From NCBI GenBank assembly GCA_020052415.1, contig JAGVPB010000094.1, forward strand, positions 1-64,000: DNA of 64,000 nt. Direction: 5' to 3'. Positions 7,354-17,098 of the stretch are shown piece by piece (within the stretch, counting starts at the first letter, position 1; the number at the start of each line of letters is the position of its first letter). A model generated the notes under the pieces. It made no database searches. It had not been told where the DNA came from and worked only from the letters and a program-made list of their open reading frames with translations. This stretch comes from Bacteroidales bacterium (lineage in GTDB: Bacteria; Bacteroidota; Bacteroidia; Bacteroidales; JAADJA01). The translations under genes were made by a program, and so were the position numbers.

Positions 7354-10300
7354 TGAAGAACCGGTTCAAAATGCGAATACCTCTCGTTATCTGTTTGGGT
7401 TTGTTTATCATTTCGTGTGGTTCAGGCCTCTATTCCCAGAATATTAAAGAATTTTCAAATGAACAGGATCAGTTTTTCAGTGAACTGAATAACTTATTCG
7501 ACAAGGTCACTGTGAAGGAACAAAAAGATCAGTGCAGGGACATGATGAAAAAATTCACCGAATTCTGGAATACCGGTGTTTTTTCAAAAGAAATCAGGGA
7601 AAATATGAGGGAAACCTGCAACCTGCTTCTCACACGCAGGATGAGAGCCTATCCGGAATTTTACAATTATCTTTCAAGTGTAAATGGTTTAATGGAATTT
7701 GACCATTCCACCGAGAGCTATAATGCATGGCAAAGAAGTGTGGAAAAGGTAGTTTCTGACAAAAGAAGTACAAAGCCACTCACATCCTTTTTGCAAACAA
7801 GCAATGAGTTGATCAATGAAAACGTGTTGTACAGGTCAAATGCAACCGAGTGGAGAACGAGTTCCTATAAATTCGATTTTGTACTTGACTCAGTACCAAA
7901 GGTAATTTTTGAAGAGCTGGATTTGACCTGCTATGCCAATAAAGATAGCTCGGTGATATACAATACTCATGGTACATATTATCCTCTTGATTCAAAATGG
8001 GTGGGCAAAAAGGGAAAAGTAACCTGGGCAAGAGCCGGATTTTATGAAGACGAAGTTCATGCTTTCCTGGAGGATTATGAAATTTATCTTGGATTTTCAA
8101 AATATACTGCCGATTCGGTTAAATTTTTTCATAAAAAATATTGGAACAAAGCGTTATTAGGCAGCCTTGAAGAAAAGTTACTGGCCAATGTAACTTATGA
8201 AAATGCAACTTACCCTGTTTTCAAATCCTATCTTACTGAAATAGCAATTAAAAATGTATTTGAAAATATTGATTTTTCAGGCGGAATTGAAATGCACGGC
8301 AGGAAAATGTTTGGACTCGGAAACAAGGAAAATGATGCCTACCTTTCATTCAAAAAAGATAATAAAGAATTCATTAAAGTTCTTACCAGCAATGTGGTCA
8401 TTTATCCCGACCGAATGTCATCGGCTCTTGCTACCGCTACCATCTCCATTGACAACGATTCGATTTATCATCCCGGTTTGCAAATGAATTACATGGATGC
8501 AGGTAAAGAATTGTCACTGGTAAGGGTGGGTGAAGGAACTTCCAAAAGCCCCTATTACGACTCCTACCATAACATGGATATTTATTCCGAAGCCCTTTAC
8601 TGGAAAATGGATGAACCATTTATTAACTTCGAGTCGGTAAAAGGTACTTCAGCCGAGAGCAAAGCATCCTTCGAATCAAGCAATTACTACACTCTTTCAC
8701 GTTATCTGAAACTTCAGGGAATAGACGAAGTTAATCCACTACTTCTGGTTAAAAGGTACACTGAAAAATATAATGTCAGAGTTATTGGGGTGCAGGCTTT
8801 TGCTGAAGAAATCCTGTTGCCGGCAGAGCAGGTAATTGCAATGATGATCAACCTGGCCAACAAGGGTTTTGTTATCTACGACCGCGATGAAAAAACCGCA
8901 GTTGTTAAAGACAGGTTGTACGATTACATCAATGCAATGAATAAAAAGATTGACTATGATGTTTTGCAGTTTAACTCCGAAACAAGCCGTTTGCAAAATG
9001 CATCTCTTGAACTGGATAGTTTTGGACTGAAGTTAAATGGAGTACCCAAGGTATTTTTAAGCGATTCACAAAATGTTTTTATTTATCCTCAAAATGAGCA
9101 GATTGTTGTAAAAAAAGGAATGGATTTCAGCTTTTCGGGCAGGGTTCACGCAGGTTCGTTCGATTTTTATTCACGCCAGTGCGATTTTAATTATGACCAG
9201 TTCAAACTCGATATGCCGGTTATTGACTCTGTTAGCTTTATGGTTCCAAGCTTTGAACCAAATTCAAACGGTGAAAAATATCCGGTAAAGGTCAAAAGCG
9301 TGATTTCGGATCTTGGCGGAGGCCTTTATATTGATGATCCGAACAATAAATCCGGACTGAAACAATTCCCGCAATACCCGATTTTTAACAGCACTAAAGA
9401 TGCTTACGTGTATTATGATTATCCGTCAATTTTTAATGGTATATATAACCGGGAAAAATTCTTCTTTTATGTATATCCCTTTACGATTGACAGCCTCGAC
9501 AATTTTAAGACTGACCTTCTGGCATTCCCGGGATATCTGGCCTCAGGAGGAATATTTCCGGATATTGAAGACACCCTGAGGGTTCAGCGGGATTACTCTC
9601 TTGGCTTCCAGAAAACCACGCCAATTGATGGGTATCTTGCTTACGGAGGAAAAGGTATTTATTATTCTAATATTGATCTTAGCAATGAAGGATTGCATGG
9701 GAATGGTTCACTTGAATATCTTACCTCAACATCCTGGTCGGATGACTTTATATTTTTTCCCGATTCGTGCAATACAGTCGCAAAGAATTTTGTCATCAAT
9801 GAACAAATTAGTCCCATCGAATATCCGGCAGTAAAAGGAGCCGGTTCCAAACTTCACTGGGATCCTTATGAGAACCGGATGATATTCCAGCAGAAAGAAA
9901 TTCCTTTTGAAATGTTTGGACAACAGTCGAAATTACTGGGAACACTTGTGCTTACACCTCAAAAATTAAACGGAGCCGGTAATATGAGCTTTGAGGATGC
10001 TGAGATGCAATCTAAATTATTCACGTTTAAACAACATGAAATTTTTGCGGATTCGGCTGATTTCAATTTAAAATCCACAAAATATACCCAATCCGCATTC
10101 TCAACTAAGAATTATAATTCACACATTGATTTTAATGAACGTAAAGGTGAGTTTGTTTCGAACGGTGGAGCTTCTGTCGTTGAATTTCCGATCAACCAGT
10201 ACATCTGTTCGATTGATGAATTCGATTGGTTCATGGATTCCTTCGAAATTGCCATTGGCAGCCCTGAAAAAGAAGCTCAGATGGCGAGGTTCAACCATTT

Positions 10301-11858
10301 TCCAATACGAGAACTGGTAGATGTACCGCTGGAGGGTTCCGAGTTTATTTCTATTCACCCCGACCAGGATTCACTGCGGTTTATTTCAACGGTTGCAACC
10401 TATAACCTCAAAGAGTATGTTTTGAATGCCGATGATGTAAAGTACATACGCGTTGCTGATGCCGCAATTTTTCCGGCCGATCATAAAATTGTCATTAATC
10501 CGGGCGCAAAAATGAATACCATTGGCGATGCTCAGATACTCGCCAATACTGTAACCCGTTATCATGAAATTTATGACGCCGTAGTTGACATAAAAGGTAA
10601 AAACAAATATACGGGTATCGGTAATTATGATTATGTGGATGAAAAGGAAGTCAGACAAAAAATATTTCTTAAGGATATTGGCGTAGATCCATCCTTCCAG
10701 ACTGTCGGAAGCGGCTATGTTTCGGATACGACAGGATTTAAGATCAGCGGTGATTTTGATTTCGCGGGAAATATACTGTTATACGCCAACAGGGAATTTC
10801 TCAATTTCGATGGTGGATTCAGGATACAGCACACTTGCAGTGCAGGCCACAGAAGCTGGGTCAGGTTTAATTCGGATATAAATCCTCAGGATATCTATAT
10901 TACGATTACCGATAAACTAACCTCCCTTGAAAAAGACAGCCTTGTTTCAGGCCTGATGTTTTCAAATGAATCAAATCATTTTTATTGCGGATTTCTCACT
11001 CCTCCGGGATCGGCATCTGATCTGGCTGTATTAAGCGCGAATGGGTATATAAGGTATAATAAAGCGGCCGAAATGTATGAAATTGCAAGTCTCGACAGGC
11101 TAAAAGGCCTGACAATGGAAGGAAACCTGTTAACTCTCGCCAGAAAGAATTGTATCCTCTCAGCACAGGGCAAATTTAACCTGGGAGCCGAGTTAGGCCA
11201 GGTTTCCATGTCATCCTATGGAGGTGCAAAACACTATATCATTCCGGATTCCACTAACTTTGACCTTGTCATGACCATTGATTTTCCTTTCGATGATAAA
11301 GCTCTTGGATTAATGGCAGCCGAACTGGAAGAAAAAAACCTTGCAGGAGTTAACCTCGTTCGTCCAGAATTTATTAAAGCTCTTATAGATATGTTGGGTG
11401 AAAAAGAAGCAGACAAAATCATTTCTGACCTGCAGCTTTTTGGTAAATTCAGAAAATACCCTTCCGAGCTTGAGCATACTCTTACATTTTCAGATATAAA
11501 ATTCAAATGGAATTATGCTACCCGGTCTTATATCTCGTATGGACCGATAGGAATCGGTAGTATCGGCAAACAGCAGATCAATAAATATGTGGACGGTTAT
11601 GTAGAAATTGAGAGAAAGCGCACCGGAGACGTGGTAAGTATGTACCTCGAATTTGAAAAAGGGAAATACTGGTATTTCTTTAATTACAGGAATAACCTGA
11701 TGCAAACCATTTCAGCCAATACAGAATACAATACGGTTATTCAGGAACTTAAAGATGAAAAACGCACAAAGAAGGAAACAAAGGAAGGCGAGGAATATAC
11801 TTATATCATTTCTAATCTGCGTAAAAAGACCGATTTCCTGACAAAGATCAAACAATAA
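7353..11858 (+). CDS. Large secreted protein of unknown function (1501 aa)
   Basis: I do not recognise this family. The GTG at 7353 overlaps the prmA stop (TAGTG); an ATG at 7371 is an alternative and also leaves a complete signal sequence, RIPLVICLGLFIISCGSGLYSQ. That sequence could be cut either as a lipoprotein (IISC) or after SQ by signal peptidase I. The rest is a long series of short beta-strand-like segments, rich in aromatic residues and in the pattern D-F-x-x-x, with no membrane helix and no recognisable C-terminal sorting domain. Parts around residues 930-1160 read like the stacked strands of envelope-spanning beta-solenoid or OstA-like proteins, but this is only an impression. plsY begins 14 bp after the stop. 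Location outside the cytoplasm is well supported; function is not. Confidence 0.85.
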   Translation: MKNRFKMRIPLVICLGLFIISCGSGLYSQNIKEFSNEQDQFFSELNNLFDKVTVKEQKDQCRDMMKKFTEFWNTGVFSKEIRENMRETCNLLLTRRMRAYPEFYNYLSSVNGLMEFDHSTESYNAWQRSVEKVVSDKRSTKPLTSFLQTSNELINENVLYRSNATEWRTSSYKFDFVLDSVPKVIFEELDLTCYANKDSSVIYNTHGTYYPLDSKWVGKKGKVTWARAGFYEDEVHAFLEDYEIYLGFSKYTADSVKFFHKKYWNKALLGSLEEKLLANVTYENATYPVFKSYLTEIAIKNVFENIDFSGGIEMHGRKMFGLGNKENDAYLSFKKDNKEFIKVLTSNVVIYPDRMSSALATATISIDNDSIYHPGLQMNYMDAGKELSLVRVGEGTSKSPYYDSYHNMDIYSEALYWKMDEPFINFESVKGTSAESKASFESSNYYTLSRYLKLQGIDEVNPLLLVKRYTEKYNVRVIGVQAFAEEILLPAEQVIAMMINLANKGFVIYDRDEKTAVVKDRLYDYINAMNKKIDYDVLQFNSETSRLQNASLELDSFGLKLNGVPKVFLSDSQNVFIYPQNEQIVVKKGMDFSFSGRVHAGSFDFYSRQCDFNYDQFKLDMPVIDSVSFMVPSFEPNSNGEKYPVKVKSVISDLGGGLYIDDPNNKSGLKQFPQYPIFNSTKDAYVYYDYPSIFNGIYNREKFFFYVYPFTIDSLDNFKTDLLAFPGYLASGGIFPDIEDTLRVQRDYSLGFQKTTPIDGYLAYGGKGIYYSNIDLSNEGLHGNGSLEYLTSTSWSDDFIFFPDSCNTVAKNFVINEQISPIEYPAVKGAGSKLHWDPYENRMIFQQKEIPFEMFGQQSKLLGTLVLTPQKLNGAGNMSFEDAEMQSKLFTFKQHEIFADSADFNLKSTKYTQSAFSTKNYNSHIDFNERKGEFVSNGGASVVEFPINQYICSIDEFDWFMDSFEIAIGSPEKEAQMARFNHFPIRELVDVPLEGSEFISIHPDQDSLRFISTVATYNLKEYVLNADDVKYIRVADAAIFPADHKIVINPGAKMNTIGDAQILANTVTRYHEIYDAVVDIKGKNKYTGIGNYDYVDEKEVRQKIFLKDIGVDPSFQTVGSGYVSDTTGFKISGDFDFAGNILLYANREFLNFDGGFRIQHTCSAGHRSWVRFNSDINPQDIYITITDKLTSLEKDSLVSGLMFSNESNHFYCGFLTPPGSASDLAVLSANGYIRYNKAAEMYEIASLDRLKGLTMEGNLLTLARKNCILSAQGKFNLGAELGQVSMSSYGGAKHYIIPDSTNFDLVMTIDFPFDDKALGLMAAELEEKNLAGVNLVRPEFIKALIDMLGEKEADKIISDLQLFGKFRKYPSELEHTLTFSDIKFKWNYATRSYISYGPIGIGSIGKQQINKYVDGYVEIERKRTGDVVSMYLEFEKGKYWYFFNYRNNLMQTISANTEYNTVIQELKDEKRTKKETKEGEEYTYIISNLRKKTDFLTKIKQ

Positions 11859-11872
11859 ACGAAAATCAATTC

Positions 11873-12499
11873 ATGGCAATACAATTACCGGTTGCAATTA
11901 TTCTGGCTTATCTTATTGGATCCATTCCGACATCGGTTTGGATAGGCCGATGGTTTTATCATGTTGATGTCAGAACCCAGGGCAGTAAAAACGCCGGCGC
12001 TACCAACACGATAAGGGTTTTGGGACTGAAGGCAGGCCTCCCGGTACTTATTCTTGATGTTTTTAAAGGATGGTTTGCCGTATTTATTGCACACTTTTTC
12101 TGGATTGACACCGGCGCTTTTCCTGATCTTATAGATTTTAAAATAATGCTTGCCATTGCCGCCGTATTGGGGCACGTTTTTCCTGTATATGCCGGATTTA
12201 AAGGCGGAAAGGGAATTGCTACACTGCTTGGGATTGGTATTGCCCTGTATCCGATGGCCGCTCTGATCGCGATATTAATTTTTACCGTCACCCTTGTTAT
12301 TTCCGGCTATGTTTCTTTATCCTCCATGGTAGCTTCTGTTACTTTTCCTTTTGTTGAAATATTCATTCTTGGAAATAATGAATTCATTTCTCTGGTAATC
12401 CTGGCAATAGCCGTAGCAATATTTGTCCCTGTCACTCACCGGAAAAATATAAAGCGATTGCTCAATCATGAAGAAACACGGTTTACAATAAAAAAGTAA
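11873..12499 (+). CDS. plsY: Glycerol-3-phosphate acyltransferase PlsY
   Basis: The 208-residue membrane enzyme transfers the acyl group from acyl-phosphate to glycerol 3-phosphate, the first step of phospholipid synthesis. The three PlsY motifs are visible: GSIPTSVWIGR at the N-terminus, GSKNAGATNTIRVLG with the conserved SKNAGATN, and HVFPVYAGFKGGKGIAT with the KGGKG phosphate-binding loop. About five membrane helices are spread between them. It follows the 1501-residue protein by 14 bp and is probably on the same transcript as prmA. Confidence 0.96.
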   Translation: MAIQLPVAIILAYLIGSIPTSVWIGRWFYHVDVRTQGSKNAGATNTIRVLGLKAGLPVLILDVFKGWFAVFIAHFFWIDTGAFPDLIDFKIMLAIAAVLGHVFPVYAGFKGGKGIATLLGIGIALYPMAALIAILIFTVTLVISGYVSLSSMVASVTFPFVEIFILGNNEFISLVILAIAVAIFVPVTHRKNIKRLLNHEETRFTIKK

Positions 12500-12774
12500 T
12501 TTTTTTCTAAGTACTTTATTCATAATCATAGAGTTGATTCCGAAAACGGATAATCCGGATTTATCCCGAATAAATTTCATTTCATAATCTATCTTACTGA
12601 AAACGTATAAGATAGAAATAACCTATATATCCAAAGGATAATTTATAAATTCAAAGCGCCGGACTCAAAACTACATCTAAACTGCTGATTTTCTTTTTAT
12701 TACAGTAATTGGTATGAACATTGAAATATTATGTGCGCAGGATAATTATTATTTTGTACTAACTTGAACCCACT

Positions 12775-15700
12775 ATGATAACTCGTAGTACAACAGTTGG
12801 AATTAGAATCTTAAGGTTAGCAATAATCCTTTCAATACTTATTACTGCATCCTTTAACTCATTTAGTCAGCAACAAAATCTTACCGAAGACGATGTAATT
12901 ACAAAGGCCAAATCACTCTTTGAAAAAAAGGACTATCAGGCCGCTTTGCCTTTATATGCGCAACTTGTCAGCGTTCATCCGGAAAATGCGGATTACAATT
13001 TTTACCTGGGTGTGTGTACGCTTTTTGGAGACAGAAAAGACAAGAAAAAGCCAATACGATATCTCAACAATGCAGCTCCTTCAATGAAAGATAATTCAGA
13101 ACTGAATTATTATCTTGGGCTGGCCTATCATCAGAACCAGGAATTTGCCAATGCAATGAAATTCTATAACCAATATTTGTCAAAACTTTCTTCCGGTTCT
13201 TCAGAGCGCCCGCTGATCCTTGAAAAAATAAATGCCTGCCTTAATGGTCTGAATTTGATTGATAAGAATCTCATTTCTGAAATTGTTTCAAGCTCAAAAT
13301 TCCAGAAGGACAATTTTCACAGGGCATATATAGCAGACGATCTCCCCGGATCACTTGTTCTTAAACCCGAAATATTTCAAACAGATAAAGATAAAAAATC
13401 GGGCGAAAACAGTTACGTATTGCTTACACAATCAGCTTCAGTACTATATTATTCAGGATATTCCGGAAACGGCTCTAATGACAGAGAAATTTTTAAAGTG
13501 ACTAAAGATGAAACCGGGGAATATGGAATTCCGGAAAAACTTGACGAAACGATTAATACATCCTTTGATGAGAATTATCCGGTACTAACCGATAACGGAT
13601 CAACATTATATTTTTGTTCAAACGGGCATAATTCTCTAGGAGGCTACGACATTTATCGTTCAAAACTTGATCCAGTAACTAAAAAATTTGCACAGCCGGA
13701 AAATTTGGGCCCTGGTATAAATTCTCCGTTTGATGATATTTTATTTATCATCACAAAAGATAAAGAATATGCCTGGTTTGCTTCCGACAGAGATAATCTT
13801 AACGGCTCAATTACTGTATTTAAAGTAAAACTGATTGAAAATCCATTTAATGAAGGACTTTCAAATGGTTCAGATGCAGAAACCCTGGTTGCTGATTTAC
13901 AATCTGATATCACCGGAACCATCACTAATAACAATGGAAATAAACCAAATCAGAATGAAACGGCCATTAAGGGAACATCAGATAACCGTTCTGATCCTTC
14001 AAAAAAGGGAAGTAACCTGGTAAACGACCGTACAAAATCCGCAATATTGACTGATTCTGTTTTCACCATAATTGCAAACGCCAAAGATCTTATACGCGAA
14101 CTGACGAATAAGAGGGACCGTGCCAATTCTATTTCGCAAAGGAAAAGCAGTGAAGCTAAAGAACTCGAACTTCGTTTTGAAGCTGAAATTTCTGCTTTGG
14201 CCATGATAGAAAATAAGACTGAATTCGAGGTTGAACTCGAAAAAACCATCAAGCTAAAGGAAGAAATACTTCAGCTTCATCAACGCTCGGATCAGGCAAA
14301 TAAAATAGCGTGGATACTTGGTAACCAAATCAAATTCAAAAATGAAGAATTGATTGTACTCAAAAACTCTGCAGCAAAAATTCAGAGCATTTCACTTACG
14401 GGGAGCTTTGAGGAAACACTGGTTCTTTATACCGGGTTTATCAATCAAAAACAAACCAGCGACACACTTAAAGACTATTCAAGTCAACTTATTTCGATTA
14501 CCAACAATGAAGTTAATTTCGACCTGCCTGAAAGTGAGTTTGCATATGCAGAGAACTTAAAAAAGGCTTTTAACAACCACACATTGCTGGCGGAAGTAAA
14601 AAATCAAAAACCTGTTGTGAATGAAAACATCCCGATAGTTGTTGTAGATAAAAGAACCAATATAGAGGATAGTAATGCAATTCAAAAAACTCCAGTAAAT
14701 AACCTGTGCGTACCAATAGCGCTTGTTGAACCGGTTATTTATAAAATGCCGGATTTGCTGAGTAGTGTAATCTCCGGTGAACAACTTATGATCAGTTTCT
14801 ATCAGGACAATACAATGGACCCATTCGCTTTGGTGCAGCCTGTTCAATACCAAAATATGGAGTCATCAAATTATCAACCCATTGAAATCAATTTGGAAAT
14901 CCGGTTCACAGCAGATCAATTATCCCCGAAGGACCTAAAACCCGTTATCCATCCTGTTTATCTTAATGAATTGGCATATAATACCTTGCCTATTGAAACC
15001 GGATTAGACGTCAGCTTTATCGCGGATCAGGTCGTTCCTGAAAAGATTATACAGCCGGTTTTTGCGAACATAATGACCTACAGCAACCTCACAGAAACAG
15101 AAACTCTTGAAATTAGCTTTACGGTTGATAAGCCAGCAGGAATAGAAAGCCTTAAACTCGTTGAACCTGTCTATTCAAAGAGCTTTAACTATGCAGCTCT
15201 TGGGACGGATGAACCTATTGAAATAAATTTCAATGCAGATAAAGCTTTGGCAAAAGACATAAAAGCCTTAATTGATCCCGTTTTTCTGAATTCAATTGCA
15301 TTCAATACACTTCCGTCTGATCCTCTTTTGGAAATTAATTTCTTCGCTGATCAGGTCATTCCCGAAGGAGTTGTAAAGCCGGTTCTGATGAGCCTGTATT
15401 TAAAGGATCCGACTGAAAAGGAGGAACTGGAGATCAGTTTCAATATTGATAAACCTGAACAAATTGAAGCAATTAAAAATATTGAGCCTGTGTATTCAGT
15501 TGAATTTGCTGATAACAGACTCGTTTTAGAACAAGACCTTGAGATTGAGTTTAGCGTTGATAAGGTTCAGGATGATCAGGTACTTGCATTGATCGAGCCG
15601 GTTTATGTTACAAATTATACCGAGAATAACAAATTAGATGAATTGCAACTTGAATTAAATTTCTTTGCCGACCAGGTTAATCCGGTTAATATAATATATC

Positions 15701-16950
15701 CGATCGCGATGAATTACGACTCCAATTTTCATCTCCCTGATCCGGAAGACCTGGAAGTCAGTAATTCAAAAGACGATTTCATTGCAGTTAAAAGCATCAG
15801 AATAGTTGAACCGGTCATGACAAGTGAGTTGTCCAGTACCTATTTGATACCGGATGAAAATCTCGAAATCAATTTCAATGCAGATGGAACAGAAGCGATC
15901 AAATTGGTAAGTCCTGTGATTTACACAAATTATACTTCAATTAATAACCTCAATATAGATAGCTCACCGGAAATTCGTTTCACTGTTGACCAGCCTGCAA
16001 TAAATGAGTCTGTTGCTCAGAATAATGTTATTAGTAATGAACCGGTGTCCTTTTTGGAAACCTCAGCAAATGTCGTGGAAATAATTGTTCCGCAAATTGT
16101 AGAAGCCATTACTTATGCAAGCGGTAATGAATACTTTGACTCAATAGAGCCAACGATTGAAATCAGGCATGATATAGATCAGACAATAGAAATACTTCCT
16201 GTGATTGATGCAATCGCCTGGAAAGTTCCGTCCGGAATTAATTTCAGCGCTGATGAAGAAATTGAAATTACATTTTCAACTGATGTTATACCTCAAACAA
16301 AAGGGAAAGTAATCGTAAATCCCGACCTGGCCACAAATGACAATACACCTGAGTATCCGTCAAAGGAAGTAACAGATAAGTCATCACAAACGGGGGAACT
16401 AACAACGACTCAAGCCTTTTATCTCAGGGCATCCATACTACAATCGAAAACAATCGAAACAAGCAAATCAGACAATGAACTTCTTGAAAATGCGCTTAGC
16501 AATCCCGATGAACTGAGCTATGAAGAATTATTATATGCTGCAAGCCTCGCGACCAAACCATCAGATAAGCTGGCAATCTATAATGTTGCTTTTGTACATG
16601 TGGACAGGGACTGGCGCGCATTTAACAATGCATCTGTTTCTGCTATCCAATCAGAGAACCTGAATCAGGCTGACTGTTATTTATTCCAGGCCTCTCTTTT
16701 ATCCAGCGACAATCCTCAAATTAAAAATAATATGGGCATTCTGGCCTGTCATCAAAAGGACTATACACAGGCTGAGGAATATTTCATAGCAGCCAGTACT
16801 CTTGGATATGATGCCCGGTACAATTTACAGGTAGTCAATAGCCTTGAAAAACAAAACGATGGTAATAGTTCAGGTGGCGACATTATAGATATATCAAATT
16901 CAAATGATATCATTGTTGAAATAATTGACTATAGTCCAGTAATTAAATAG
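12775..16950 (+). CDS. Secreted TPR/PD40 protein with long 36-aa repeat array
   Basis: This 1391-residue protein has a signal peptide (ILRLAIILSILITASFNSFSQ, cut near residue 32), two or three TPR units (about 38-155), a PD40-like beta-propeller segment (about 223-352, with SLGGYDIYRSKL and WFASDRDN), a charged coiled coil (about 440-535), an unusual repeat array (649-1173), and a second TPR pair (about 1263-1370). The start of the protein resembles PorE/OmpA-type envelope proteins of Bacteroidota, but there is no OmpA domain. The array has about 14 units of 34-38 residues. Each has a PV(Y/F) element, about 20 variable residues and a LEI-x-F-x-x-D(K/Q) element, and units recur in blocks of three. 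Function is unknown; an envelope scaffold or ligand-binding role would be inference. A 275-bp gap without a gene precedes it. Confidence 0.85.
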   Translation: MITRSTTVGIRILRLAIILSILITASFNSFSQQQNLTEDDVITKAKSLFEKKDYQAALPLYAQLVSVHPENADYNFYLGVCTLFGDRKDKKKPIRYLNNAAPSMKDNSELNYYLGLAYHQNQEFANAMKFYNQYLSKLSSGSSERPLILEKINACLNGLNLIDKNLISEIVSSSKFQKDNFHRAYIADDLPGSLVLKPEIFQTDKDKKSGENSYVLLTQSASVLYYSGYSGNGSNDREIFKVTKDETGEYGIPEKLDETINTSFDENYPVLTDNGSTLYFCSNGHNSLGGYDIYRSKLDPVTKKFAQPENLGPGINSPFDDILFIITKDKEYAWFASDRDNLNGSITVFKVKLIENPFNEGLSNGSDAETLVADLQSDITGTITNNNGNKPNQNETAIKGTSDNRSDPSKKGSNLVNDRTKSAILTDSVFTIIANAKDLIRELTNKRDRANSISQRKSSEAKELELRFEAEISALAMIENKTEFEVELEKTIKLKEEILQLHQRSDQANKIAWILGNQIKFKNEELIVLKNSAAKIQSISLTGSFEETLVLYTGFINQKQTSDTLKDYSSQLISITNNEVNFDLPESEFAYAENLKKAFNNHTLLAEVKNQKPVVNENIPIVVVDKRTNIEDSNAIQKTPVNNLCVPIALVEPVIYKMPDLLSSVISGEQLMISFYQDNTMDPFALVQPVQYQNMESSNYQPIEINLEIRFTADQLSPKDLKPVIHPVYLNELAYNTLPIETGLDVSFIADQVVPEKIIQPVFANIMTYSNLTETETLEISFTVDKPAGIESLKLVEPVYSKSFNYAALGTDEPIEINFNADKALAKDIKALIDPVFLNSIAFNTLPSDPLLEINFFADQVIPEGVVKPVLMSLYLKDPTEKEELEISFNIDKPEQIEAIKNIEPVYSVEFADNRLVLEQDLEIEFSVDKVQDDQVLALIEPVYVTNYTENNKLDELQLELNFFADQVNPVNIIYPIAMNYDSNFHLPDPEDLEVSNSKDDFIAVKSIRIVEPVMTSELSSTYLIPDENLEINFNADGTEAIKLVSPVIYTNYTSINNLNIDSSPEIRFTVDQPAINESVAQNNVISNEPVSFLETSANVVEIIVPQIVEAITYASGNEYFDSIEPTIEIRHDIDQTIEILPVIDAIAWKVPSGINFSADEEIEITFSTDVIPQTKGKVIVNPDLATNDNTPEYPSKEVTDKSSQTGELTTTQAFYLRASILQSKTIETSKSDNELLENALSNPDELSYEELLYAASLATKPSDKLAIYNVAFVHVDRDWRAFNNASVSAIQSENLNQADCYLFQASLLSSDNPQIKNNMGILACHQKDYTQAEEYFIAASTLGYDARYNLQVVNSLEKQNDGNSSGGDIIDISNSNDIIVEIIDYSPVIK

Positions 16951-17018
16951 GTTGACTACAGAAAAAGGTCGTAAGAGACTTTTCGAAAGGTTAGATGAGG
17001 ATGATAAGGTTAAAGATT

Positions 17019-17045
17019 GCCCTTGCATTGTGCCGGGGCTTTTTT
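17019..17045 (+). terminator. Possible weak terminator
   Basis: GCCC at 17019-17022 can pair with GGGC at 17036-17039 and the right arm is followed by a run of six T. The stem is only 4-5 bp with a large loop, so this is a weak candidate for ending the 1391-residue gene. It lies between that gene and the convergent aminotransferase gene. Confidence 0.3.
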
Positions 17046-17098
17046 ATTGCGAGCCTGAAATTTTATAATTTCCGCAATCAGAAAATTAAGCTGATAAT

